Assembly: GCF_017301335.1 (NCBI RefSeq)
Contig: NZ_CP071247.1
Span: forward strand, 3,286,001-3,350,000
From: Marinobacter salinisoli
GTDB taxonomy: Bacteria; Pseudomonadota; Gammaproteobacteria; Pseudomonadales; Oleiphilaceae
Reading direction: 5' to 3'
DNA length: 64,000 nt
Under the pieces are notes generated by a model. It was not told where the DNA came from, searched no databases, and saw only the letters and a list, made by a program, of their open reading frames with translations. Positions 16,630 to 24,945 of the stretch are shown one piece after another. Every line of letters begins with the position of its first letter. Within the stretch, counting starts at the first letter, position 1. Position numbers and translations under genes: made by a program.

Positions 16630-17336
16630 AACTTTATTGCCATACTTTTGATAAGATGCTCACATATCCTGAAATCTACTGCCTCATCGATATCGATTGA
16701 CCTTACCCTCGGCATTACACAAGCCCTAACACTATCCGTGAATAGACGCCCTGTTTCTCGCAAAGTCTTTGTAGAGGTGACGTAAACTGCACCATTCAAA
16801 CGATATTCTTTTTGATAATCTTGTGCCCGTTTACCTGTCAATTCCAAGCCATTCAAATGACCACCGTCACTGATTGTGCCGATCCAGGCTGTAGGATGGT
16901 CCACCTCGCATACACTTACTACTGTGTCACCACTCCCACTGTGCTCATAGTTCTCTACCGCAGCTCGAATGTCTTCGGCCAACCTGAGAGGGGAAGTGGG
17001 TTGGAGTAGAATCAGCGTTTTCGCGGAATAACCGGCTTGCTGGTCAGCATCAAGCGCCTCTTGTAGAACATCGGCGGTGGTGGCGTGGTCCGTTGCCAGC
17101 TCTACGGGACGTTTATGGGCGATTAGGCCTTTGTCAGCATAACGCCTGGCAGTGGACAAGATTTCCTCATCATCGCTGGTCACCATTATTCGAGCGTTCA
17201 ACCCAGTTTCGAGTGCTGCCTCAATCGTCCAACAAATCAGCGGCTTTCCCGCGAGCGGTAGAACATTCTTGCGCGGTAATCGCTTGCTACCACCCCGGGC
17301 GGGAATAACGATAAGTCTTTCACTGGGCTCAGTCAT
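16626..17336 (-). CDS. legF: CMP-legionaminate synthetase (acylneuraminate cytidylyltransferase family)
   Basis: A 236-residue NeuA/LegF-family enzyme joining CTP to a nonulosonic acid. Seen: IPARGGSKRLPRKNVLPLAGKP at the N-terminus (signature of CMP-NeuAc synthetases), TSDDEEI, LLQPTSPLR and NGAVYVTS. It shares an 8-base overlap (ATGACTGA) with ptmE upstream and a 4-base overlap with the flippase downstream, so it is translationally coupled on both sides. With LegI, LegG, LegH, LegC, LegB and PtmE in the same operon, N,N'-diacetyllegionaminate is the likely substrate rather than sialic acid. Confidence 0.9.
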   Translation of the reverse strand: MTEPSERLIVIPARGGSKRLPRKNVLPLAGKPLICWTIEAALETGLNARIMVTSDDEEILSTARRYADKGLIAHKRPVELATDHATTADVLQEALDADQQAGYSAKTLILLQPTSPLRLAEDIRAAVENYEHSGSGDTVVSVCEVDHPTAWIGTISDGGHLNGLELTGKRAQDYQKEYRLNGAVYVTSTKTLRETGRLFTDSVRACVMPRVRSIDIDEAVDFRICEHLIKSMAIKL

Positions 17337-18384
17337 TGAGCAAGCTCTTTACTTCAGATTGGGCCTTATGGAAATCGTCCATGCGTCCGATATCCAGCCA
17401 GTACTCATGAATCGGAAACATGTTCACCGCCTTACCGCCGTCAATCTGCTGCTCCAACAGGGTTGGCATATCAATCCGGGTGTCGGGTCCCACACTTTTG
17501 ACCAGCAAAGGGTCCAGCAAGTAGATACCTGCATTCACAAAGAACCGGTGAACAGGCTTCTCCACCATCGATCTAATCTGGGTGCCTTCGCTGGTGATCA
17601 CCCCATAGGGTACCTGGTGTTCATATTCCCGCACACACATGGTGGCTACGCCATTGTGGGTTTCGTGGAACTCCAGGAGACTGTGCAGGTTCAATGAGGT
17701 CAACAGGTCGCCATTCATCATGAATAATGGCTGATCTATTTCATCGTGCGGCAGCAGGCCCAGCGCGCCCCCGGTGCCCAGTGGCTCCTCTTCATGCACG
17801 TACTGAATGGTAATGCCCCACTTCTCGCCATCGCCAAAATAGTCGCGGATAACTTCCGGCATGTAGTGGGTTGAGATATAGAAGCGATGAAAGCCAGCTT
17901 CCACAAAGTTCAGCAGGATTTGCTCAAGGATTGGCTTGTCACCCACTTTGAGCATGGGTTTTGGGCAGTTATTGGTCAGCGGTCTCAGGCGGGTGCCGAA
18001 CCCGCCTGCCATCAGGAACACCGGGTTGTCGTGGCGATTCTTGTTTAGTATGTCGTGCAGGTTGGCCAGCCCTACTACCCGCCTGTCCTCGTCAACAAGA
18101 GGGAGTTGCAGTAGCTCATACTGCTCCATGACCGAAAGTGTTCGACTCTCGGTCCAGGATTGCTCCGCAGTCTTGGGCTGAGTATTCATAACCTGGCTAA
18201 CCGGCGTTTCCAATGGCATGTGTTTCAGCAACGCCCTGCGCACATCACCATCTGTCAGCGTGCCCAGCAACTTATCGCTTGAATCGATAACAAGCGCAAC
18301 TCGCAAGGCAGCCTTGTCCAGAACTTCAATGGCCTGTTCCAGTGTAACGTTGCTATTTACTAGGGCTTTACGCCAGGGCTTCAT
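17329..18384 (-). CDS. ptmE: CBS-domain nucleotidyltransferase, PtmE-like (GDP-glucosamine forming)
   Basis: A 351-residue fusion of an N-terminal CBS pair (residues ~1-117; GTLTDGDVRRAL, LPLVDEDRRVVGL) to a sugar-phosphate nucleotidyltransferase (~121-351; GGFGTRLRPLT at 127-137, NGDLLT, VRE, EKP). In Campylobacter, PtmE converts glucosamine-1-phosphate and GTP to GDP-glucosamine, the entry to legionaminic acid through GDP-sugars. Its presence indicates the GDP route here rather than the UDP route. Partner genes ptmA and ptmF are not in this window. The start has GGAG upstream. It lies 15 bases after legG. Confidence 0.87.
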   Translation of the reverse strand: MKPWRKALVNSNVTLEQAIEVLDKAALRVALVIDSSDKLLGTLTDGDVRRALLKHMPLETPVSQVMNTQPKTAEQSWTESRTLSVMEQYELLQLPLVDEDRRVVGLANLHDILNKNRHDNPVFLMAGGFGTRLRPLTNNCPKPMLKVGDKPILEQILLNFVEAGFHRFYISTHYMPEVIRDYFGDGEKWGITIQYVHEEEPLGTGGALGLLPHDEIDQPLFMMNGDLLTSLNLHSLLEFHETHNGVATMCVREYEHQVPYGVITSEGTQIRSMVEKPVHRFFVNAGIYLLDPLLVKSVGPDTRIDMPTLLEQQIDGGKAVNMFPIHEYWLDIGRMDDFHKAQSEVKSLLND

Positions 18385-18399
18385 GGATTGCTCCGGGGT

Positions 18400-19575
18400 T
18401 CAAGAGAAGTCATTAACTGACAGGTTGTAAAACGCTTTCTTGCGAATGTTTTCCAGTGGGTACTCCGCAAGCACCTTGACGATGGATTCACTGGCACCGC
18501 CGTTGCCGTAGGGATTGAAAACAGAGCCAAGACTGGCCTGAAAGTCGGCGGAGTAGAGTGTTTCAAGCGCCGCCTGAATTGCCGAAATACTCGGCTCACA
18601 ATCAATCACGCTGCTCGCTTTCAGCCGGCCTTTCTGGCGATCGCCGATATTCACGGTGCCTACCTTAAAGGATGGCGCCTCTGCCAAGCCGCTTGAGGAA
18701 TTACCAACCACGCCGTCTATCTGTGCCAGACAAGAGAAGTAGCGTAGCTGACCAAGCGACGTATACACCTTGGCATTGGGATGTGATTGGGCAAACTCCC
18801 CCACCATGGCACTGAGCTCGCGACTACCAGTGTCGGCGTTCGGCATCGTAAAGATCAGTGTCGTATCTTCAAGGCCTTCCAAAGCGGCCAACAACTCGCC
18901 CATCTGGGCAGCCGAACTGGCCCCATCCTCAAGCGTTACCGGGTGGAATGTCACTAGCAGGCTCTTTTCACCAAAGCTGAGCTCCAGTGCGCGCTCCAGC
19001 TCTTCGCGGCTAAGCAGCGTGATGCGCTTGATAGCATCAATACCCATACCGCCAAAATTGAATACCCTGTCCGGATGTTCCCCAAGCTGAATAACCCGCT
19101 GGCGGTATTCGTCTGCGGCCACAAAATGCAAGTGAGCCATTTTGGTGATGGAATGGCGGATGGCTTCGTCAAAAGCCCCCTCGGTGGTCTCTCCACCATG
19201 CAGGTGTGCCACCGGTATACCTGCAATCATAGCGGCAGAGGTAGCGGCGAATATCTCGAAGCGATCTCCCAGCACCACCACGATATCCGGGGCCAAGCGC
19301 TCATACGCATCGGCAAAACCAAGCACACCAAGACCCATGGATTTGGTCACCGCCGTATTGGTGTCTGAGCTCAGAAGCATTTCTACCTTGGCATCAATGT
19401 TGAAGCCATTTTCCTCAATCTCGTGGTAGGTGGAGCCAAATTCGGGAGATAAGTGCATGCCAGTCGCAATCAACTGAAGCTCAAGCTTCGAGTTATTTTG
19501 AATCTCTTTCATCAACCAGCGCAGCAACCCGAATTCCGCTCTAGTGCCAGTAACTACACAGACCTTGCGAGTCAT
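18400..19575 (-). CDS. legG: Hydrolysing N,N'-diacetylbacillosamine-nucleotide 2-epimerase
   Basis: NeuC/LegG-family enzyme, 391 residues, releasing 2,4-diacetamido-2,4,6-trideoxymannose from nucleotide-linked diNAcBac. Seen: CVVTGTRAEFGLL at residues 5-17, VLGDRFE, HLHGGETTEGAFDE, HVAADEYR-like HFVAADEYRQR, FHPVTLE, and GNSSSGLAEAPSFKVGTVNIGDRQKGR, which binds the nucleotide in NeuC enzymes. The ATG overlaps the legI stop (ATGA). NeuC of the sialic acid pathway is homologous, but the neighbouring LegB and LegC dehydratase/aminotransferase pair points to legionaminic acid. Confidence 0.91.
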   Translation of the reverse strand: MTRKVCVVTGTRAEFGLLRWLMKEIQNNSKLELQLIATGMHLSPEFGSTYHEIEENGFNIDAKVEMLLSSDTNTAVTKSMGLGVLGFADAYERLAPDIVVVLGDRFEIFAATSAAMIAGIPVAHLHGGETTEGAFDEAIRHSITKMAHLHFVAADEYRQRVIQLGEHPDRVFNFGGMGIDAIKRITLLSREELERALELSFGEKSLLVTFHPVTLEDGASSAAQMGELLAALEGLEDTTLIFTMPNADTGSRELSAMVGEFAQSHPNAKVYTSLGQLRYFSCLAQIDGVVGNSSSGLAEAPSFKVGTVNIGDRQKGRLKASSVIDCEPSISAIQAALETLYSADFQASLGSVFNPYGNGGASESIVKVLAEYPLENIRKKAFYNLSVNDFS

Positions 19576-20576
19576 AGCTCGATCAACTCGTCTTCACTGA
19601 AATCACGGGGAGCGGTGCGACCGATGACTTCATCCCACTGCATGGGAGAAATTCCGGTACCCGGGCGCTTGGCCATAAGGTTTTCTTCACTGAACGGTTC
19701 GCCAGCCTTAATGGGGCGAACAGCCACGAGGGACTTGCGAGCAATAGGTTTATTCTTGAGTTCGCTTGGGCTAGGTCGTTTAATGCCGTCGCCCAGCGCC
19801 TTTTCAATATTTCGAATGCCTTGCACCATGGCCCTCAGCTCACCGGGCTCCAGGCTGGCTCGATGGTCGGGCCCGGGCAGTTTGCGGTCCAGAGTGAAAT
19901 GCTTTTCAATCACCGTCGCGCCCAAAGCAACCGCGGCTATGGGTATTTCGATACCTGGAGTGTGGTCCGAGTAACCTACAGATACACCGAACGCCTTGCC
20001 AATATTGACCATGGCGCTGAGATTCACGTCTTCCATAGGCGTGGGGTATTCGGTGGTACAGTGCAGAACGGTGATCTTGTCTCTGGGCGTTCCGGCTTGC
20101 TCTACCACATTGATCGCGGCTTCGATCTCTCCCAAGTTAGCCATGCCGGTCGACAAAAGCACATGTTTACCGCGACAGGTCAGATAACGGAGGTACGGCA
20201 GATTGGTTAGTTCGCCGGATGGAACCTTCACATAATCACTGATATTGAGCTTATCAAGCAGATCAATGCTAGTTGCATCGAATGCAGTAGAGAAAAAGCC
20301 GATCTTTCTTTTTTTGCACTCGTCTATGAGCTCCAGATGATCTTCATGTGAAAGCTCTAACTTTCGGACCATCTCGTACTGTGATTCGTCAGGATCGGTT
20401 GCTCCCTTCTGGTAGTCGGCTTTTGGAGCATTGCGTGCAATATTGCTTGCAGCAATAAAGGTCTGGAACTTGACGAGATCGGCGCCGGCTTCGGCAGCTA
20501 CGGCAATAAGTTTTTTGGCAAGTTCAATGTCTCCGTTATGATTAACACCCGCTTCAGCGATGATCAACGTATTCAT
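19572..20576 (-). CDS. legI: N,N'-diacetyllegionaminate synthase
   Basis: NeuB-family synthase (334 residues) condensing phosphoenolpyruvate with the trideoxy-mannose to form Leg5,7Ac2. The TIM-barrel domain begins IIAEAGVNHNGD (residues ~5-16), with KFQTF, KVPSGELTN, LSTGMANLGEI, HCTTEYP, GYSDHTPG and EKHFTLD, including the metal-binding histidines. A C-terminal SAF antifreeze-like domain (from ~275) has KSLVAVRPIKAGEPFSEENL. Overlaps of 4 bases with legH upstream and legG downstream show coupling. Confidence 0.93.
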   Translation of the reverse strand: MNTLIIAEAGVNHNGDIELAKKLIAVAAEAGADLVKFQTFIAASNIARNAPKADYQKGATDPDESQYEMVRKLELSHEDHLELIDECKKRKIGFFSTAFDATSIDLLDKLNISDYVKVPSGELTNLPYLRYLTCRGKHVLLSTGMANLGEIEAAINVVEQAGTPRDKITVLHCTTEYPTPMEDVNLSAMVNIGKAFGVSVGYSDHTPGIEIPIAAVALGATVIEKHFTLDRKLPGPDHRASLEPGELRAMVQGIRNIEKALGDGIKRPSPSELKNKPIARKSLVAVRPIKAGEPFSEENLMAKRPGTGISPMQWDEVIGRTAPRDFSEDELIEL

Positions 20577-21208
20577 TTGATCCTCCTTGCGGGTGCACCA
20601 ACATATACGGCCTGCTCCTCGCAGTCTTTTATTACCACCGCACCTGACCCAATGGTAGTACCGGCTCCGATCATCAACTTTTTCTCGTTACTACCTTGAT
20701 TAATCACGGCTCCTGTTCCGACCCAACATTCCCGCTCTATCAAGACATTGCCTGAAATATGTGCACCTGGAGCAATGTTCACAAAATCTTCGATGATGAC
20801 ATCGTGCCCAATGGTCGCGTTTAGATTGAATATCGAGTAGCTCCCCACATCAATGTTGTTTGTGAAGCGGACGCCGGCGCAAATAATTACACCTTCCTGC
20901 GCCTGGATCTGCTCAAGCTGATGCTTTCCAAAGCTTGCACTTGGATGGATCAGGTTTACGAAACTCAGCTTGCCCGAATAGCGATTGACAACCTTGGCTC
21001 TGATGTTGTTCTCGCCGATACCTAAGGCATAGACGGTCCCTTCGGCCTGCTCTAAATCGCTTTCCAAAACAATCGGCCACATGCTAGAACCAATTGCGGC
21101 CTCTGTCTCATCTTTCGCAATTAAAAAAGGTTCGTAACCCAATTCGTCTGCGATATCGGCAATTTCTCTTGCAAAGCCTGATGTGCCAAATACACCCAAC
21201 TTCTTCAT
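20573..21208 (-). CDS. legH: Acetyltransferase, PglD/NeuD-type left-handed beta-helix
   Basis: A 211-residue protein with a small Rossmann-like N-terminus (GVFGTSGFAREI) and a hexapeptide-repeat C-terminus (HPSASFGKH, GVIICAGVRFTNNIDVGSYSIFN as separate coils, IGHDVIIEDFVNIAPGAHIS, GTGAVINQG, IGSGAVVIKD). PglD-like enzymes acetylate the 4-amino group of the nucleotide-linked amino sugar. Placed between legC and legI, it fits LegH, which forms the diNAc-bacillosamine nucleotide. It lies 3 bases after legC and overlaps legI by 4 bases. Confidence 0.87.
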   Translation of the reverse strand: MKKLGVFGTSGFAREIADIADELGYEPFLIAKDETEAAIGSSMWPIVLESDLEQAEGTVYALGIGENNIRAKVVNRYSGKLSFVNLIHPSASFGKHQLEQIQAQEGVIICAGVRFTNNIDVGSYSIFNLNATIGHDVIIEDFVNIAPGAHISGNVLIERECWVGTGAVINQGSNEKKLMIGAGTTIGSGAVVIKDCEEQAVYVGAPARRIK

Positions 21209-21211
21209 AAC

Positions 21212-22369
21212 TTATCCCTTTGAAACCACACTGCTCGGCAAATTAACCACCCGAGCTTCCAACCACTCCGCATTATCTAAGTCGCCTCGGCGACAGCTCT
21301 GATACATGTCAAGATGGTTCATCAAAGCCCAAATTGGCCGTGTCATCACCCCGTCTTGATTGGTATTTTTGAGCAGCTCGTTTCTCTGAGCTTTGTTCTC
21401 ACAGATAACAGCATTCAGCCAGTAATTGGAGCGGCAATCTTGGGGTTCTTTCACGAATTGTAGGCTTGAGCCTGTTAAAGCACCCTCATAGGCAGCGGCT
21501 AATGCCCGCTTGGCCTCAATGAATGTTTCTAGCTGCTCCAACTGGGCGCATCCTAATGCTGCATTCAGGTTAGGTAAACGGTAGTTATATCCAAGTTCAT
21601 CATGAATGTACTCATAGGTATGAGGCTTCTTGGCGGTTGTCGTCAGATGCTTAGCGCGAGCGGCCAAAGTCTCACTGGCTAGAATCATGCCCCCGCCTCC
21701 GGTAGTCATGATCTTGTTACCGTTGAAGCTGAGCGTGCCCAGCGCACCGAAGGTTCCTGTGTGCTTGCCCTTGTAAAAACTGCCCAGAGACTCGGCAGCA
21801 TCTTCAACCAGAGAAATGTTCCAGCGATGAGTCACGGATACCAGGGTATCCAGGTCAGCAGGATGTCCGAAGGTATGCATGGGTACGCACGCCCGAATCA
21901 CCTTGCTGTCAGCCCGGGTACGGCACACGCCTTCTGCATCCAATTCGGCATGTTCTTCCAGCCAGGCTTCAAGGGCCTCGCCGGATAACCCCAGAGTTTC
22001 CCGATCTACATCGATAAACACCGGTTCAGCATTACAGTAAGCGATGGCGTTGCAGGTGGCCACGAAGGTGAGTGGTTGAGTGACCACCAGATCTCCCGCC
22101 TCCACTCCGGCGAGCTTAAGAGCGATATGTAAAGCCGCCGTTCCGTTTACCGTAGCAACAGCCTTTGCCGAGCCAGTGTAAGCGGCCACACCCTCTTCGA
22201 ACCGATCCACATAAATTCCCACACTGGAAACGAAGGTCGACTCTATTGTATCCGCCACGTACTCCTTTTCACGGCCGAGAAAGACCGGCGCATGCAGTGG
22301 GACAAATTCATTGGTCCGGTAATAATCCCTTACAAATCCAACAAGCCGGTTTACCGACACTTCAGACAT
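21212..22369 (-). CDS. legC: DegT/DnrJ/EryC1 aminotransferase of the legionaminate pathway
   Basis: A 385-residue PLP-dependent aminotransferase converting the 4-keto-6-deoxy sugar to the 4-amino sugar. Seen: FVPLHAPVFLGREKEYV, NGTAALHIAL, PLTFVATCNAI, DVDRETLGL, PMHTFGHPADLD and EDAAESLGSFYKGKHTG, followed by FNGNKIMTTGGGG with the Schiff-base lysine near residue 219 and NYRLPNLNAALG. It shares an 8-base overlap (ATGTCTGA) with legB. Confidence 0.92.
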   Translation of the reverse strand: MSEVSVNRLVGFVRDYYRTNEFVPLHAPVFLGREKEYVADTIESTFVSSVGIYVDRFEEGVAAYTGSAKAVATVNGTAALHIALKLAGVEAGDLVVTQPLTFVATCNAIAYCNAEPVFIDVDRETLGLSGEALEAWLEEHAELDAEGVCRTRADSKVIRACVPMHTFGHPADLDTLVSVTHRWNISLVEDAAESLGSFYKGKHTGTFGALGTLSFNGNKIMTTGGGGMILASETLAARAKHLTTTAKKPHTYEYIHDELGYNYRLPNLNAALGCAQLEQLETFIEAKRALAAAYEGALTGSSLQFVKEPQDCRSNYWLNAVICENKAQRNELLKNTNQDGVMTRPIWALMNHLDMYQSCRRGDLDNAEWLEARVVNLPSSVVSKG

Positions 22370-23348
22370 TATAAATTCCAGCCTTGTAGTGCTTCAGATT
22401 ATCCGGGTTGGTAAACCACTTTACGGTTTTCCTCAACCCCTCCTCAATCGAGTTGTCGGGGGTGAAGCCGGTCAGATCACGGATCTTGGCGTTTTCTCCC
22501 CAAAGACGGAACACCTCTGATTTTCCGGGGCGAATTCGCTGTTCGTCGGTAATGAATTCGACATCGCTTTGCATAATCTCACGAATCAACTTCAGGGTAT
22601 CGCCAACTGAAATCTCGAAATTCGAGGCAATGTTTACCGTTTCACCGATTGTTTTATCAGAATTGGCCAGCGCCAGAAATCCCCGGCAGGTGTCTTCAAC
22701 ATAATTGAAATCCCTGGTGGGCGACACATCACCGAGCTTGATTGATTTTTGGCCGGCAGCAATCTGGGTAATAATCGTGGGAATAACCGCTCTTGCTGAC
22801 TGCCGCGGACCATAGGTGTTAAATGGGCGGGCAACAGTCAGCGGCAGGTCAAACGCATTGTAGAAACTCATCGCCATCGCATCCGCGGCAATTTTAGATG
22901 CGCTGTAGGGAGACTGCGGTTGAACCGGGTGTTTCTCATCAATCGGAACATACTGGGCAGTACCATACACTTCGCTAGTGGAGGTGTGAATCACTCGCTT
23001 CACACCATTTTCAAGCGCTGCCTGGCAGATATTTAGTGTTCCTTTGACATTGGTGTCTACATAACTATCCGGTGCCACATATGAGTAGGGAATAGCAATC
23101 AGTGCGGCCAGATGGTAAACAATATCTACACCCTTGGTGATATGTTTACAGTAATGCGGATCTCTAACATCACCGTTCAGTACCTCTATATCATCCAGAC
23201 AATCGATATTTTCGAGCCAGCCCCAATAATTGAAGGAGTTATATTGAGACAAAGCTTTTACTTTATAACCTTCACGAACAAGAAGCTCAGTGAGATGAGA
23301 CCCGATAAATCCATCAGCTCCGGTTACCAAGACAGTTTCTTTCATCAT
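22362..23348 (-). CDS. legB: Nucleotide-GlcNAc 4,6-dehydratase of the legionaminate pathway
   Basis: Extended SDR dehydratase, first committed step after PtmE. Seen: VTGADGFIGSHL at the N-terminus, STSEVYGTAQYVPIDEKHP, YSASKIAADAMA (catalytic Tyr and Lys), RPFNTYGPRQSARAVIPT, and GDVSPTRDFNYVEDTC. A TTG further upstream gives a longer frame, but the extension has no family match; I use the first of two ATGs (23348, MMKETVLVTGADG). The length of 328 residues is normal. The preceding flippase ends at 23385. Confidence 0.92.
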   Translation of the reverse strand: MMKETVLVTGADGFIGSHLTELLVREGYKVKALSQYNSFNYWGWLENIDCLDDIEVLNGDVRDPHYCKHITKGVDIVYHLAALIAIPYSYVAPDSYVDTNVKGTLNICQAALENGVKRVIHTSTSEVYGTAQYVPIDEKHPVQPQSPYSASKIAADAMAMSFYNAFDLPLTVARPFNTYGPRQSARAVIPTIITQIAAGQKSIKLGDVSPTRDFNYVEDTCRGFLALANSDKTIGETVNIASNFEISVGDTLKLIREIMQSDVEFITDEQRIRPGKSEVFRLWGENAKIRDLTGFTPDNSIEEGLRKTVKWFTNPDNLKHYKAGIYNV

Positions 23349-23384
23349 AATAGGGATCCAATTCCAAAATTTCAGAAGCAAGCT

Positions 23385-24620
23385 TTATTCGAGTAAAAGC
23401 TCTCTTCGCGTAGCGAGCGATATCCAATACTTCAGGGCTGTTGCAGTGGCACTCCCAACGAGCATTGCAAGAGTCACCGACCAATATTCGGAATGAGAGG
23501 CAAATAGGAATAGCGTCAGTGCCGCTAATATCAAACCCGTAACGTTTTCGGCAATGATGCTGCCATCCCTGGTCATCGTGTAGAGCCCATGCTGAAATAC
23601 ATAGCCAATGATAAAAATAGCCATTGCAACAATGACTGCAGCGAATAAAGGTAGATTTTCAGCGTAGACTCTTTCCTCAAGGAGAGGAAAGATTGTAATT
23701 CCGGCCAGCCCGGCACCTGCCGTCAAAACCGGAAGCCACAAGACCGACTGTCTTGCTAATTTTCGGTACGACGTTTGAAACTCTCCAAGATTTCTCTCTT
23801 TGTACGCCTTCATCATTCTCGGGTAGTAGAAAACAAAGACACCTGACTCCATAAAAGAGAGCATCGCGGAGGCAACTCCCATGTAGACACTGTATGCACC
23901 CAAGAGCGCTAATCCGTTTAGAGCCTCGAAAGCGTAACGATCAAAAGTGAACAAAGACCTAACGGCAATCGAAGATAAAAGCAAGGGGACAGAAATGATG
24001 ACACCAGCTTTTACCCAACGCCAATCGAGCTTGGATAATGCCCCGGCCCAATTCAGTTTTAACAGTGGCCACACGCCGATGAATATGCTGCTGAAAGTAC
24101 CGATCATCCAGAACAACAACAAATCAGGAATATTTCTGAAGTCCGGATCCAGCCACATGGCGAGAGTAAAGCATACCGCCCAAAGTGCATGTTTTACGAA
24201 GATGACCAGAGTTGCCAACAAAGGTTTTTCAATTGCAACCAGCAGCCTCATCAATTCGGTTGAAAGGTGCTCCAGAACGACCAGACAGACAATAGATGCC
24301 ATTAGTGTCCAAGGGAGCATTCCCATCACAAATAGAATGCTCGAGGCGGGCAGGACGACAAGATACATGAGGCAAAAGAAGGCCAACTGACTAGTTAGTA
24401 GACCCGACCACTCGGACTTCGGCCTCGCTACCATGTCGCGGGTACTGTAGGTATAAAACTCAAAACCTACAAAATAAATCGAATAAAAAACTGTGACCGT
24501 AATCAATCCATAAAGGCCAACTTCTGCAGGTGGTAAAAATATCGCCAAAGACAAGATAAAGGTAAATTTAACCCCTAAGGTCACCGCCCTTAAAACTACA
24601 TTGAAAAAACGGACTTTCAT
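23385..24620 (-). CDS. Wzx-type O-unit flippase, copy 2
   Basis: MOP-superfamily flippase, 411 residues, about twelve hydrophobic segments. It aligns end to end with the flippase at 15391-16629: both have PAEVGLYGL or PEEVGLYGL, YSIYFVGFEFYTYSTR, LEHLSxELMRLLVA, DRYAFEALNGLALLGAYSVYM and SFMESGVFVF. A GTG at 24641 would add seven residues; I chose the ATG at 24620 because it matches the start of the paralogue (MKVRFFNVVLRAVTL versus MRLRLINVGLRGLTL). This copy is less AT-rich and sits at the head of the leg genes. Duplicate flippases in one O locus are uncommon. Confidence 0.87.
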   Translation of the reverse strand: MKVRFFNVVLRAVTLGVKFTFILSLAIFLPPAEVGLYGLITVTVFYSIYFVGFEFYTYSTRDMVARPKSEWSGLLTSQLAFFCLMYLVVLPASSILFVMGMLPWTLMASIVCLVVLEHLSTELMRLLVAIEKPLLATLVIFVKHALWAVCFTLAMWLDPDFRNIPDLLLFWMIGTFSSIFIGVWPLLKLNWAGALSKLDWRWVKAGVIISVPLLLSSIAVRSLFTFDRYAFEALNGLALLGAYSVYMGVASAMLSFMESGVFVFYYPRMMKAYKERNLGEFQTSYRKLARQSVLWLPVLTAGAGLAGITIFPLLEERVYAENLPLFAAVIVAMAIFIIGYVFQHGLYTMTRDGSIIAENVTGLILAALTLFLFASHSEYWSVTLAMLVGSATATALKYWISLATRRELLLE

Positions 24621-24945
24621 AGAAACTGTTAATAGGTCCACTCAAGTTAAAACTTGTAAATGTACAGGAAAGACCCGCTTCATAGCAGCTACACCCGCTT
24701 CATTCAAACCACGGCTGCTTTAGGTTTCCAAGGCACTCTGTCGCCGGACTTGCTTTAAACGCTCGAAGTTATATTTCCACGGCTGTGTTTCCGCATCCCG
24801 TCCAGTCACATCCGCCAACTAAACCACTAATCCGGGCCGGCACATAAACTCTGCTAAAAGAGGGCCACGAAATCCTAACGTCTCTTTATTACTCGAGCAC
24901 TATTTAGACTGCCCATTTGCCATCCAGCAAGGGATCAACTGGAAA
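24621..24945. other. Gap between wzz and flippase 2, no intact gene
   Basis: About 325 bases without an intact gene. It holds an 11-base direct repeat (24673-24683 and 24693-24703, listed separately). A short minus-strand open stretch at ~24720-24815 reads DAETQPWKYNFERLKQVRR before a stop; I could not match it to a family. A promoter for the leg genes could be here, but no convincing -35/-10 pair was seen. Confidence 0.5.
24673..24703. repeat. 11-bp direct repeat with 20-bp period
   Basis: ACCCGCTTCAT occurs at 24673-24683 and again at 24693-24703, exactly 20 bases apart (two DNA turns). It lies 50-80 bases upstream of the flippase 2 start. Such spacing can mark paired regulator sites, but no further copies were noticed. 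Confidence 0.6.
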
